Shown one piece after another: positions 24,960-33,720 of a DNA stretch of 64,000 bases. The first letter of the stretch is position 1. Each line of letters begins with the position of its first letter. This DNA is from Dyella dinghuensis (GTDB taxonomy: Bacteria > Pseudomonadota > Gammaproteobacteria > Xanthomonadales > Rhodanobacteraceae), in the NCBI RefSeq assembly GCF_003977615.1, contig NZ_RYZR01000003.1, positions 744,001-808,000 of the forward strand, given 5' to 3'. The notes under the pieces are model-generated. The model saw only the letters and a program-made list of their open reading frames with translations. It was not told where the DNA came from and did not search any database. The position numbers and the translations under genes are program-made.

Positions 24960-26230
24960 GGCATGCTCTCCGAAGTCGGTAACAGGTAGGCCAGCGATGC
25001 CCACAGGCGCGCGCGTGCCGTAAGTGCATCGACATAAGTCATACGCAGTTCGATTTCGTCGCGGCGAGCATCCAGCCAAGGTTGCAAAGCACCGCCCCCG
25101 CGGTAGGCGGCTAGCGCTGTTTTCGTGCGATCGCGATCCAGGGGAAGCATCGTGCCCTGATATCGCTGGATCTGACGAGCCCAACCCTGCCAACTCGCGA
25201 CAGTACGCGTTACGAAGGCTTGTTGTTCACGACGCGCGTCTTCATGGTTGTCCTGCGCCGCTTCCCACTGCTCTTCCCTTGCACTGATGGTCCGGTCCTG
25301 CCGATTGCGTGTGAACAGCGGCAACGTCACGCCAAATTGCACCATCACCATGTCCGAGAGCGGTCCCGCGCGCTGTCCGTAAAGGAAACTCACGCTCCAG
25401 TCGGGATGTTTGGTGGCACGTGCCCGATCCAATGCGGCCTGTGCGACTTGCTCGCGCGCCTCCCAGACTTGCATGGGAGCTTGTTGGTCGACGGCTTGTT
25501 CAAGATGCTCGGGCGCGACTGGCAATCGTCCGAAGTCAGGCGCGTCGCCAAGATCTGTAGCGGTATGCACGAGCCATCGCTGCAGACCTGCTTGCGCCAC
25601 TGCAACGTCCGCGTCGGCGGCTTCCACGCGATTGTCGAGCGCTGCCGCTTCGGCGCGAGTCGCTAGCGCATCGGTCGCGCTGCCAGCGCCGCCTTTCAAT
25701 CGCGCCTGCGCGATTTGCACAGCCAAAGCATTTTCAGCGTGTAGCTCGGAAAGTAGCGCGCGCTTTTGCTGTGCTGCCCACAGATCAATCCAGGCATCGG
25801 CAATACGTTCCTGGATCGATTGGATAGTGTCGGCGCCCTCAGCATCGGCGGCCTTGATCTCGGCATCCGCCACTTCGCGATCGGCAGAACGTGCTGCGCG
25901 GGAGGGGAGCGTTTGGGTAAAGCCTATCGTGCGCATCGTCATAGGGTCCGAGCGCACGCTGAAAGCACCCGATGTGTCGATGGGAAAATTCTCGACACCG
26001 AAATTCAAAGTTGGATCAGGCAAACGACCCGCGCGAGCCGCTTCTTCGTGCATCGACGCAACGTGTTCGTGATGTGCCATGAGCGCGGGTGCTTGAGCTG
26101 TGCCTTCTTGCACTGCCGCTTCCAGGGTTAACGGCGGATCTGCCGCGTAGGCCGTGAAGACCGGCGCCCCACCCAGGACGACAGCCAATCCCGACGCCAC
26201 CGAGCGACGGGTAAACAGAGACAGCAACAT
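24956..26230 (-). CDS. cusC: CusC-type TolC-family outer-membrane channel
   Basis: 424 residues. A signal peptide (RRSVASGLAVVLGGAPVFTAYAA) is followed by LTLEAAVQEGTAQAPALMAHHE, the start of the first TolC repeat, and long coiled-coil helices such as ADAEGADTIQSIQERIADAWIDL. No lipobox is visible. Its start lies 75 bases after the stop of the small Cys/His/Met-rich protein, and its stop overlaps cusB by four bases. It would form the trimeric exit duct of the metal pump. Confidence 0.85.
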   Translation of the reverse strand: MLLSLFTRRSVASGLAVVLGGAPVFTAYAADPPLTLEAAVQEGTAQAPALMAHHEHVASMHEEAARAGRLPDPTLNFGVENFPIDTSGAFSVRSDPMTMRTIGFTQTLPSRAARSADREVADAEIKAADAEGADTIQSIQERIADAWIDLWAAQQKRALLSELHAENALAVQIAQARLKGGAGSATDALATRAEAAALDNRVEAADADVAVAQAGLQRWLVHTATDLGDAPDFGRLPVAPEHLEQAVDQQAPMQVWEAREQVAQAALDRARATKHPDWSVSFLYGQRAGPLSDMVMVQFGVTLPLFTRNRQDRTISAREEQWEAAQDNHEDARREQQAFVTRTVASWQGWARQIQRYQGTMLPLDRDRTKTALAAYRGGGALQPWLDARRDEIELRMTYVDALTARARLWASLAYLLPTSESMP

Positions 26231-26305
26231 GATGATTACTCCTGGGAGCCAACGGGTATCGCGCCCAAACGGGCACGACGACGCTTCAACGAGAAGCGCG
26301 GCTCG

Positions 26306-26770
26306 CTAAATCAACAAGGAGCAGAACAGAAGGTTTGCCGGCGGTGGCGGTGCTCGGAGACGATCAAGCTGCCTTTGATTGACCGTCATTGGCGACGACA
26401 ACGCAACAGCAGAGGTCGGCGAGGGAGGCAGCGCCACCAAAATGCTTGGTGGCACAGATAACGGATGAATCGCAGTAGGCGCCGACGCATCCGAGGCGCA
26501 GTGCTTGGCGCACAACGCCCGATCCGCGGCCGTATGCTTCATCTGCGGGCATGTCGACGCCATAGCCCGGTCGGCCGCCGCCGTACCCATGGCCATCGTC
26601 GGACCCATCGTGCCATCCGGCATGGTGCAGACATACGCGGCGAGCGCTGACTGCAATCCGATCATGAACAGCAGTCCCCCGAGCAGCAGCCAACGCGTCA
26701 GCCGCGCGCGACGGATATCGCGCAGGCGCCAACGGGTTGGACCCAACTTCGGGATCGACAGATGCGGCAT
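26306..26770 (-). CDS. Small Cys/His/Met-rich membrane or exported protein leading the cus operon
   Basis: 154 residues, no family firmly recognised. A hydrophobic segment (LTRWLLLGGLLFMIGLQSALAAY, about 24-46) is followed by VCTMPDGTMGPTMAMG, then STCPQMKH and LCAKHCASD: a compact group of Cys, Met and His suited to copper or silver. The proline-rich C-terminus has no motif. By position it resembles the small metal-linked proteins found ahead of copper operons (CopL in Xanthomonas) or czc operons (CzcI), but I see no direct homology. It likely senses or buffers metal for cusCBA. Confidence 0.65.
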   Translation of the reverse strand: MPHLSIPKLGPTRWRLRDIRRARLTRWLLLGGLLFMIGLQSALAAYVCTMPDGTMGPTMAMGTAAADRAMASTCPQMKHTAADRALCAKHCASDASAPTAIHPLSVPPSILVALPPSPTSAVALSSPMTVNQRQLDRLRAPPPPANLLFCSLLI

Positions 26771-27089
26771 GGAAACGATTGTACTCCAGCCCGACGGGAG
26801 AGCTGCTCTTCCCTAATTTCGCTCGCCAGCCCAAATGGTTACACGCACATACAGTTGTGCCTGTGCGGTTGTCCGGATACTTCCAGGTTCATACGCCATC
26901 TAAACAGAGGACCTATTGCTGTCCAGACAGGCTTCAACGGACGACGCGGCCATCGTTAATATCCAATGCCTCCTCAGTGCCCAGTAAGGTCAAAGGAAAT
27001 GGGCAGCCGAACTGTCCGACCATGGCCGCACACGCAAGCACCGCTTCAAACAAACCGGGTATACATACGCGGTTCCAAGGAAACCAACG
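26771..27089. promoter_or_regulatory. Divergent region between the cus operon and cytochrome c gene
   Basis: 319 bases without a gene, between divergent start codons. They should contain both promoters. I see no clear operator; a weak MerR-like dyad near 26780-26797 lies too close to the ATG to be convincing. Confidence 0.4.
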
Positions 27090-27650
27090 ATGAAAACATT
27101 TGGAAAAGGGTTGCTCTACATGGTGTCGCTTGCCGTCGTCTCGGTCTTCGGCATGGGCGCATTCATCGTTTCAGGAATCTACGACGTGGGCGCCGATGCA
27201 CCGCATTGGCCTGTTACGTATACCGTTTTACAAATGGCACGGGACAGATCGATCGCAGTTCGAAGCCAGAACGAAAACGTGCCCGATCTGAACGATCCGC
27301 AGGTCATCCTGAAAGGTGCAGGACAATACGCTGCCATGTGCACCGGCTGCCATCTCGCGCCCGGCGTTGACGACTCGGAACTTCGCCACGGCCTGTATCC
27401 GCAACCGCCCAACCTCGCTCTACAGCATGTCGATCCAAAAACGGCGTTCTGGGTCATCAAGCACGGCATCAAGATGAGTGCGATGCCCGCGTGGGGTTCC
27501 AGCCACGACGACGCCACGATTTGGAGCATGGTGGCATTCCTTCAAAAACTGCCAACTCTGAGCCCCGAAGAATATAAAACGATCGTTGCGAAAGCGCCGC
27601 CCGACGACGACATGGACATGGACTCCAAGACCATGGGTCAACACAAGTAA
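27090..27650 (+). CDS. Membrane-anchored c-type cytochrome
   Basis: 186 residues. An N-terminal segment (LLYMVSLAVVSVFGMGAFIVSGIY, about 7-30) anchors or exports the protein. CTGCH at about 88-92 is the single haem-c attachment site, and MSAMPAWG at about 129-136 provides the axial Met, as in class I cytochromes. The end is acidic and metal-friendly (DDDMDMDSKTMGQHK). It stands alone, divergent from the cus operon. A role in passing electrons in a periplasmic oxidation, possibly metal-linked, is inference. Confidence 0.85.
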   Translation: MKTFGKGLLYMVSLAVVSVFGMGAFIVSGIYDVGADAPHWPVTYTVLQMARDRSIAVRSQNENVPDLNDPQVILKGAGQYAAMCTGCHLAPGVDDSELRHGLYPQPPNLALQHVDPKTAFWVIKHGIKMSAMPAWGSSHDDATIWSMVAFLQKLPTLSPEEYKTIVAKAPPDDDMDMDSKTMGQHK

Positions 27651-27874
27651 TCACGAAGGTTGCATCGAAATCTATCGCGCAGCTTTTGTACATATCCGGT
27701 CAATCTCGTACAAGCGAGAAAGACGGCGCTGGGCTAGCGTTGGTCACAACCTCAATATCGCGACACCGTTTGACTAACGGCTCCGTCGGAAGCTTTTTAA
27801 TTAAGCAATATCTGTAGCCCGAATGAATCTATCGCGCGGGGGCACGTGTCTGCTGGCCGCTGAAGGAGAAACCG

Positions 27875-28747
27875 ATGCGCATCGTCCATTTCGAAAAAGG
27901 GGGCGAGCACGGAATTGCGGCGAATGACGGCTCGGGTTGGCACGGTCTTACGAAGCGCAAAAGCGGATTCCCAGGCACGCTTCCCGAACTGATTGCAAAT
28001 GGGGCAGATCTCTTGCGCGCAGGCAGAGACCTTCTGCTGCTACCCACCATCGATCTGGACAAAGTTCGGATACTTCCTCCGGTACCCAAGCCACCGAAAA
28101 TCCTGTGTGTCGGTCTGAACTACGATGATCACCTTGAGGAAAGCGGGCTCAAAAAACCGGTCTATCCGGAAATTTTTGCACGGTTCGCAACCAGTCTGAT
28201 TGCTCACCGTGATCCGATCCGTCTGCCACGCGAATCCGACACGCTCGACTATGAGGCAGAACTCGCTGTTGTGATCGGTCGCGGAGGTCGACGCATCAAT
28301 CGGGACAGAGCCCTCGATCACGTTGCGGGTTACTCCCTCTTCAACGACGCGACGATCCGCGATTTTCAACTGCGCACACCGCAATGGACGATGGGCAAGA
28401 ATTTCGATGGCACAGGGGCATTCGGTCCCTGGCTAGTGACGCCCGACGCCTTGCCGCCAGGAGCTCACGGCCTGCGCATTCAGGGCCGATTGAACGGTCA
28501 AGTGATGCAGGACTCATCGATCGACAAGCTCATTTTCAGCGTCCCGGCATTGATCGAAATGATCAGCGTCGCGATCAGTCTGGAGCCTGGCGATGTGATC
28601 ATCACCGGGACACCCGGCGGCGTTGGGGCAGCGCGTAAACCACCTGTTTTCATGAAGCCTGGCGATGTCTTCGAAGTGGAGATCGAGGGAATGGGTGTAT
28701 TGAGCAACACCGTCCAACACGAATCACCCGACGAGGCATCGCGATGA
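27875..28747 (+). CDS. Fumarylacetoacetate hydrolase family protein
   Basis: 290 residues, cytosolic. The N-terminal part is a cap-like region; the FAH core starts at ILCVGLNYDDHLEESG. YEAELAVVIGRGG (about 124-136) has the Glu residues that bind the divalent metal, and WTMGKNFDGTGAFGPWLV plus DVIITGTPGGVG complete the active site. AAGGAG precedes the ATG. The stop overlaps the flavin/Fe-S fusion gene (ATGA). FAH proteins hydrolyse or decarboxylate dicarbonyl acids at the end of aromatic or sugar-acid pathways; the substrate is not known. Confidence 0.85.
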   Translation: MRIVHFEKGGEHGIAANDGSGWHGLTKRKSGFPGTLPELIANGADLLRAGRDLLLLPTIDLDKVRILPPVPKPPKILCVGLNYDDHLEESGLKKPVYPEIFARFATSLIAHRDPIRLPRESDTLDYEAELAVVIGRGGRRINRDRALDHVAGYSLFNDATIRDFQLRTPQWTMGKNFDGTGAFGPWLVTPDALPPGAHGLRIQGRLNGQVMQDSSIDKLIFSVPALIEMISVAISLEPGDVIITGTPGGVGAARKPPVFMKPGDVFEVEIEGMGVLSNTVQHESPDEASR

Positions 28748-31683
28748 GTAGAAAGTTATTTTCCGCAAACCCATCGCGCATAGGACGCGGCAATGGGCCA
28801 TCAAAGAGCGATGCAGTGTCCGCCTCGCTGGTCGACGGGACACCCACTGATCTGAAGGCCGATCTCATCGCCCTGCTGGGAAAACAGAACGTTCTCCATA
28901 GAGCCATCGATCTCGTACGGTTTGCCTCCGATGCAAGCCCTTATCGACTCATTCCGCAAGTTGTCGTGCAGCCTCGAACCACCGATGACATCGCCAAGCT
29001 CTTTCGCTATTGCCGCGACAACGGAAGGCACGCGACGCTTCGCGCCGCAGGCACCAGCTTGAACGGTCAATCTCTATCGGACGATCTGCTCATCGACGTG
29101 CGCCGTCATTGGTACGGTGCCAAAGTGGAGAACGATGGGTTCCGAGTGCGCGCGCGTGCAGGAATGATCCTTGGGCACATCAACGCGATGCTTGCGCGAT
29201 ACGGCCGACGACTAGGACCGGATCCGGCGAGCCTGAATGCGTGCACCATCGGCGGCGTGATCGCCAACAACTCGGGCGGCATGCGCTGCACCGTCAAGAA
29301 CGACGCTTATCAGACCGTTTCGGCGATGACGTTCGTAACAGCCTCCGGCGCCGTTATCGACACCTCGGCTCCCGACGCGGAAGCGGTATTCGAACGAGCC
29401 GAACCCGATCTGGCGCGAGGACTGCTGGTACTTCGCGAACAACTGCTTGCCGATCGTGAGCTGACTGACCGTGTGCGACGAAAGTATTCGATACGGAACA
29501 CTCATGGCTATCGGCTCTGCGCGCTGCTCGACGGCGAAACGCCACTTGAAATCTTTCGTCGGCTGCTCGTGGGATCCGAGGGCACGCTCGCATTCGTTGC
29601 CGAGGCCGTGATCAGCACCGTCCCCGCGCCCAACGTAACCAGTGTCGCGTGGATACCGGTACCCACCATCGACGAAGCCGTCGGCCTTGTGCCGAGCCTC
29701 GTTGGTCTCGGCGCCACCGCCGTTGAGTTGATGATCGCCCCTGCTCTCACTGCCGCGGGCAATGCCTTCGCGAACACGCCTTGCTACTGGAAAACGCTCG
29801 ATCCGAATGCTGCCGCTCTGCTCGTAGAGTTCGGTGCCAAAGACACGCAAGCGCTCGAGGTCTTGCAGAGCAAGGTCATCGAGTTGACCTCCGGCAACCA
29901 TCTACTCCATCCCGTAGAGTTCACGAGCGTGGAGGAAGCTGTCGAGCTGGCATGGCATGTGCGCGAGGGACTGCTCGGGCTGGTCGGCAAACTTCGCCCG
30001 AAGGGCTCGACGCTCATCACCGAAGATGTGTGCTTTCCGCCAGAACGCCTTGCGCAAGGTGCGAGAGACGTCCAGGAATTGCTCAGCAAGCATGGCTTCA
30101 TCCCTGGCGTCGCGGGTCATGCGGCGCACGGAAATCTTCACTTCACGCTGGTTGCGGACTTTAGCAATCCAGACGATCACGAACGCTACGCGGTCTTCAT
30201 GAAAGAGCTCGTCGAACTTGTCGTCCGCAAGCACGATGGCTCGCTCAAGGCCGAGCACGGCACTGGTCTGAACATGGCGCCTTTCGTCGAATCGGAATGG
30301 GGCGCAAAGGCCACCGCCATGATGTGGCGAATCAAGGAGCTCGCCGACCCCAAAGGTATTCTCGGACCGAACGTGATCCTGACGCGCAACGCAAAACTCC
30401 ACCTGGAGAATTTGAAATCGGTGCCGTTGATCGAAAACGTCACGGATTCCGTGCAATGCATCGAGTGCGGATTTTGCGAACCGGTTTGTCCCAGCCGCAA
30501 TGTCACCATGACACCAAGGCAGCGTATCGTGACCAGGCGTGAAATGGCTCGCCAATCACCCGAATCACCCATGCTTACCCAGCTGCAGCAGGAATATCAG
30601 TACGACGGCATCGAGACCTGCGCGGGCGACGGTACATGCGCAATTCCATGCCCGATCGGCATCAACACCGGTGCCCTGATCCGCGAATTCCGTGCGGTGG
30701 AAACTACGCCGGCGGCCGACAACGTCGCGCTACGACTCGCCAAGAACTGGACTTCGGTCGAGAAGCTAGCTCGCGTTGGCCTGTCCGCCACACATGCCTT
30801 CTCCACCGTATTCGGATACAAGCCGCTGAAGGGTTTGACTGGACTTGCGCGAGCGGTGGCTAGTCCCGATCTGATTCCCAGTGTGCCTGGCCCTATGCCT
30901 CGATCTGCTCGTGCTCTGCCGTCGACCCCAATGGGCGGTGCCGCAGCCGTGTATTTTCCCGCCTGCATCAACCGGATGTTTGGCCGCGATCCGGATAGCC
31001 CGGCTTCGCCTTCATTGCCGGAGGCATTCGTCGAACTATCCGAACGCGCCGGAAAACCGTTGTGGATTCCGCCTGACGCCATCGGTCTGTGTTGTTCGAC
31101 CCCCTGGAAATCGAAGGGGTATCCGAAAGGCCACGAGTTCATGGCCAAATCCATCGCCGACGCCATGTTGCGATGGAGCGACGACGGTAAGCTCCCGATC
31201 GTCGTTGACGCGGCATCGTGCACTCTCGCGCTCAGCCAGGATATTGCTTCGCTACTCGATGCAAAGACCAAAGCCGAGTACGAGAGTCTTACCATCATCG
31301 ACTCGATTGCATGGTGTCGCGACTTGCTTCCAAAGTTGACGATCCGGCGCAAGCTCGGGCGTGTCGCCGTGCATCCAACCTGCTCCATCACGCATTTGGG
31401 ATTGGCCAAGACACTCAAGCAAATTGCGGCGCACTTGGCGGACGATGTCGAGGTGCCGATCGGCACGACATGCTGCGGCACGGCGGGGGATAGAGGCCTC
31501 CTGCATCCCGAACTCGTCGTCTCGTCGACCCGCGAAGTCAAAGCCGTCCTGGATGCTCACCCTGCCGAGGCCTACGTTTCGGCGAACCGAACCTGTGAGA
31601 TGGGCCTCCGGCATGCGACGGGGCGACCATACGAGTCGTTTGTTTTCCTGCTCGAGGAATTGAGCCGTCCAGAGGTGCTCTAA
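28744..31683 (+). CDS. FAD-binding / Fe-S oxidoreductase fusion (GlcD-GlcF-like, YdiJ-type)
   Basis: 979 residues. The N-terminal half is a GlcD/D-2-hydroxyacid dehydrogenase: VQPRTTDDIAKLFRYC and RAAGTSLNGQSL bind FAD, and HAAHGNLHFTL belongs to the FAD-linked oxidase C-domain. The C-terminal half has ferredoxin-like clusters (CIECGFCEPVCPSRN at about 576-590, then CAGDGTCAIPCP) and two cysteine-rich CCG domains (GLCCSTPW, TTCCGTAGDRG). E. coli YdiJ has the same order and length. It likely oxidises a D-2-hydroxy acid to a 2-keto acid and feeds the quinone pool at the membrane face. FAH and enoyl-CoA hydratase genes flank it. Confidence 0.9.
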   Translation: MSRKLFSANPSRIGRGNGPSKSDAVSASLVDGTPTDLKADLIALLGKQNVLHRAIDLVRFASDASPYRLIPQVVVQPRTTDDIAKLFRYCRDNGRHATLRAAGTSLNGQSLSDDLLIDVRRHWYGAKVENDGFRVRARAGMILGHINAMLARYGRRLGPDPASLNACTIGGVIANNSGGMRCTVKNDAYQTVSAMTFVTASGAVIDTSAPDAEAVFERAEPDLARGLLVLREQLLADRELTDRVRRKYSIRNTHGYRLCALLDGETPLEIFRRLLVGSEGTLAFVAEAVISTVPAPNVTSVAWIPVPTIDEAVGLVPSLVGLGATAVELMIAPALTAAGNAFANTPCYWKTLDPNAAALLVEFGAKDTQALEVLQSKVIELTSGNHLLHPVEFTSVEEAVELAWHVREGLLGLVGKLRPKGSTLITEDVCFPPERLAQGARDVQELLSKHGFIPGVAGHAAHGNLHFTLVADFSNPDDHERYAVFMKELVELVVRKHDGSLKAEHGTGLNMAPFVESEWGAKATAMMWRIKELADPKGILGPNVILTRNAKLHLENLKSVPLIENVTDSVQCIECGFCEPVCPSRNVTMTPRQRIVTRREMARQSPESPMLTQLQQEYQYDGIETCAGDGTCAIPCPIGINTGALIREFRAVETTPAADNVALRLAKNWTSVEKLARVGLSATHAFSTVFGYKPLKGLTGLARAVASPDLIPSVPGPMPRSARALPSTPMGGAAAVYFPACINRMFGRDPDSPASPSLPEAFVELSERAGKPLWIPPDAIGLCCSTPWKSKGYPKGHEFMAKSIADAMLRWSDDGKLPIVVDAASCTLALSQDIASLLDAKTKAEYESLTIIDSIAWCRDLLPKLTIRRKLGRVAVHPTCSITHLGLAKTLKQIAAHLADDVEVPIGTTCCGTAGDRGLLHPELVVSSTREVKAVLDAHPAEAYVSANRTCEMGLRHATGRPYESFVFLLEELSRPEVL

Positions 31684-31731
31684 CAGATGACCGAAAGCTC
31701 ATCGAGACGATGACCTAAAAGGAATCAGTCC

Positions 31732-32565
31732 ATGCCATTTTCCGACTACAAATGTTTGAAGCTCACGATCAACTCCGGCGTTGCATTCGTCAGCATCAAT
31801 CACCCGCCAATAAATCTTCTCGATGAAGTTCTATCGCCGGAATTGGACAAACTTGGCAGGGAGCTCGAAACCGATGAGAGTGTCCGCGTTATCGTCTTGC
31901 AGAGCGCCCTTCCTGATTTTTTTATCGCTCACTCCGGTTTAGGCCGGGTTGGAGCCGCTTCCAAATTGGTATCGCATACGCGCAGCTTTCGTCTTACGCA
32001 GATGATCGGCGAGCGATTCAGAAACATGCCCAAGGTAACGATTGCGAAAATCGAAGGACGTTGCCGGGGTGGAGGAAGTGAAATCGCACTTGCCGCAGAC
32101 ATGTGTTTTGCTGCCATAGGTAAAGCGATCTTTGGTCATCCAGAGGTCGCGGTCGGGCTTGTTCCGGGCGGCGGCGCCACGCAACGATTGCCACGAGTCA
32201 TGGGGCGTGCGCGCGCCCTGGAGGTGCTTTTAAGTTGCAATGATTTTTCGGCCGAGCTGGCAGAGCTTTACGGCTATATCAATCGTGCGTTGCCGGCGGA
32301 CAAATTGACGCCCTTTGTCGAGGAACTGGCCTATCGCATCGCTTCATTTCCCGCGCATACCATCGCTCATGTCAAAGCGGCCGTGGATATTGGAGCCTTC
32401 GGCTCTTTGGCAGAAGGGCTTCTGGTGGAAGCCCACGAGTCAGATTTGAGTGTCGCCAGCGAGATATCGCAAGCGCGCGTGAAGGAAGCACTGAAGGTCG
32501 GCGCCGAAACGTATGAAGGTGAGTTGGAAATGGATTTTCTAGAGAGACTTTCCCCGACAAAATAA
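31732..32565 (+). CDS. Enoyl-CoA hydratase/isomerase family protein
   Basis: 277 residues of the crotonase fold. FFIAHSGLG is the first oxyanion-hole segment and RCRGGGSEIALAADMC the second, with Glu in the position of the first catalytic Glu of hydratases. GHPEVAVGLVPGGGATQRLP supplies the second Glu, so hydration is plausible. The start follows AAAAGGAA. It is separated by 48 bases from the flavin fusion gene and probably belongs to the same transcript. No CoA ligase is nearby. Confidence 0.85.
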   Translation: MPFSDYKCLKLTINSGVAFVSINHPPINLLDEVLSPELDKLGRELETDESVRVIVLQSALPDFFIAHSGLGRVGAASKLVSHTRSFRLTQMIGERFRNMPKVTIAKIEGRCRGGGSEIALAADMCFAAIGKAIFGHPEVAVGLVPGGGATQRLPRVMGRARALEVLLSCNDFSAELAELYGYINRALPADKLTPFVEELAYRIASFPAHTIAHVKAAVDIGAFGSLAEGLLVEAHESDLSVASEISQARVKEALKVGAETYEGELEMDFLERLSPTK

Positions 32566-32635
32566 CGCGGCGACTGAAGGTCGTCTCATGCGCTTACAAG
32601 ATACGATGCCGCTCACTCTGATTAGGCATGTTTGG

Positions 32636-33544
32636 TTATCGACTATCCGCACAGATTTCTCGGCAAAACTCCAGGAAGGCTTCGACTGCTGCCGGCGCCA
32701 AACGGCGCGATGGCCGCATGATGTACAGCGGAAACGTTTCTCCCGGCCAATTGGGGAACAACTCGACGAGTGCGCCACTCGCAATCAACGGTTCGATGCC
32801 CAGGTACAGCAGCTGCGCGATACCAACGCCGGCCACGCATGCTTGCACCATCGTGTCGACGTCGGTGAGCGTCAGGTGGCCTTTCGTTTCAACGGGAAGC
32901 ACCTCGCTGCCACGCTGAAACTCCCAGTGAAACGGTTTGCCGTGCCGCGGATCGATGTACTGAATGCAATCGTGCTCGACGAGCTTGGCGGGTGTTTTGG
33001 GTTGCCCATGCCTGGCGATGTAGGCGGGCGACGCCACCGTCAGCACTCGCGTTTCGAGCAAGAGTCGCGACGACATCGTAGAAGGAGGTTGCGGCCCGAA
33101 GCGCACTGCAACGTCGATACCTTCAGTGATCAAATCACCCACATCCGGGTTCTGCAAAATGGTTAGCTCGAGTCCCGGGTAACGCTCTCGCAACAGCGGC
33201 AGCTTCGGCACAAGTACGTGACGCGCAAAGATGGGATTGAGACTCACGCGTAGCGCGCCGCGCACCGTCACGGCGGCCCCTGTCGCGAAATTCGCAGCTT
33301 CCTCGATGCCTTCAAGATGCGGTGCCGCGCGCTCGTAAAGACGAAGTCCCTCATCCGTAAGATGCAGCGTTCGGGTGGTGCGATTCAAAAGCCGTACGCC
33401 CAATCGTTCTTCCAGTCTCGCGACCGAACGGCTCACCCCGGATGCCGATAGCCCGAGCATCTCGCCTGCCCTGCTGAAGCTGCCGGCCTCTACCACCGCG
33501 GCCAACACGCTCATCCCCGAAAGCAGCCGCCCATCGAAGCTCAT
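32636..33544 (-). CDS. LysR-family transcriptional regulator
   Basis: 302 residues from the ATG at 33544, which follows GGAGGAGG. The winged helix is MSVLAAVVEAGSFSRAGEML...SGVSRSVARLEERLGVRLL, followed by the PBP-like effector domain (for example ISLNPIFARHV in variant form RVSLNPIFARHVLVP). It is convergent with the enoyl-CoA hydratase and divergent from the amidohydrolase, 176 bases apart, so it probably controls the amidohydrolase-MFS-SDR operon. Its ligand is unknown. Confidence 0.9.
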   Translation of the reverse strand: MSFDGRLLSGMSVLAAVVEAGSFSRAGEMLGLSASGVSRSVARLEERLGVRLLNRTTRTLHLTDEGLRLYERAAPHLEGIEEAANFATGAAVTVRGALRVSLNPIFARHVLVPKLPLLRERYPGLELTILQNPDVGDLITEGIDVAVRFGPQPPSTMSSRLLLETRVLTVASPAYIARHGQPKTPAKLVEHDCIQYIDPRHGKPFHWEFQRGSEVLPVETKGHLTLTDVDTMVQACVAGVGIAQLLYLGIEPLIASGALVELFPNWPGETFPLYIMRPSRRLAPAAVEAFLEFCREICADSR

Positions 33545-33720
33545 GGGGCCTCCTCCATTTGTGACTTTTAGCAAAAATGATTTGAGCGACTCTACCTTTA
33601 TCAAAGATGGGCCACAACCTATCGTTGCGCCCACGGTAGGCCAGCGGGTCGACAAGGGCTTCAGGCCGCTACCGCCAAAGCCATTGACCGCTTCACTCAT
33701 CGATAAAGGGAGACCTTCTT
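33545..33720. promoter_or_regulatory. Divergent LysR/amidohydrolase control region
   Basis: 176 bases between the two start codons carry the RBSs GGAGGAGG for lysR and GGGAGA for the amidohydrolase. LysR-type sites (T-N11-A) are expected here, but I cannot single one out with confidence. Confidence 0.3.

Noticed and set aside
24960-25193. N-terminal extension of CusB up to 25193
   Set aside because: The extension lies wholly inside cusC in another frame, lacks adaptor motifs, and the ATG at 24959 has a signal peptide and an ATGA overlap.
26776-26797. MerR/CueR-like promoter dyad (CTCC...GGAG with TACAAT) ahead of the cus leader gene
   Set aside because: The dyad matches only four bases per side, the -35 box is poor, and the -10-like box sits about nine bases from the ATG.
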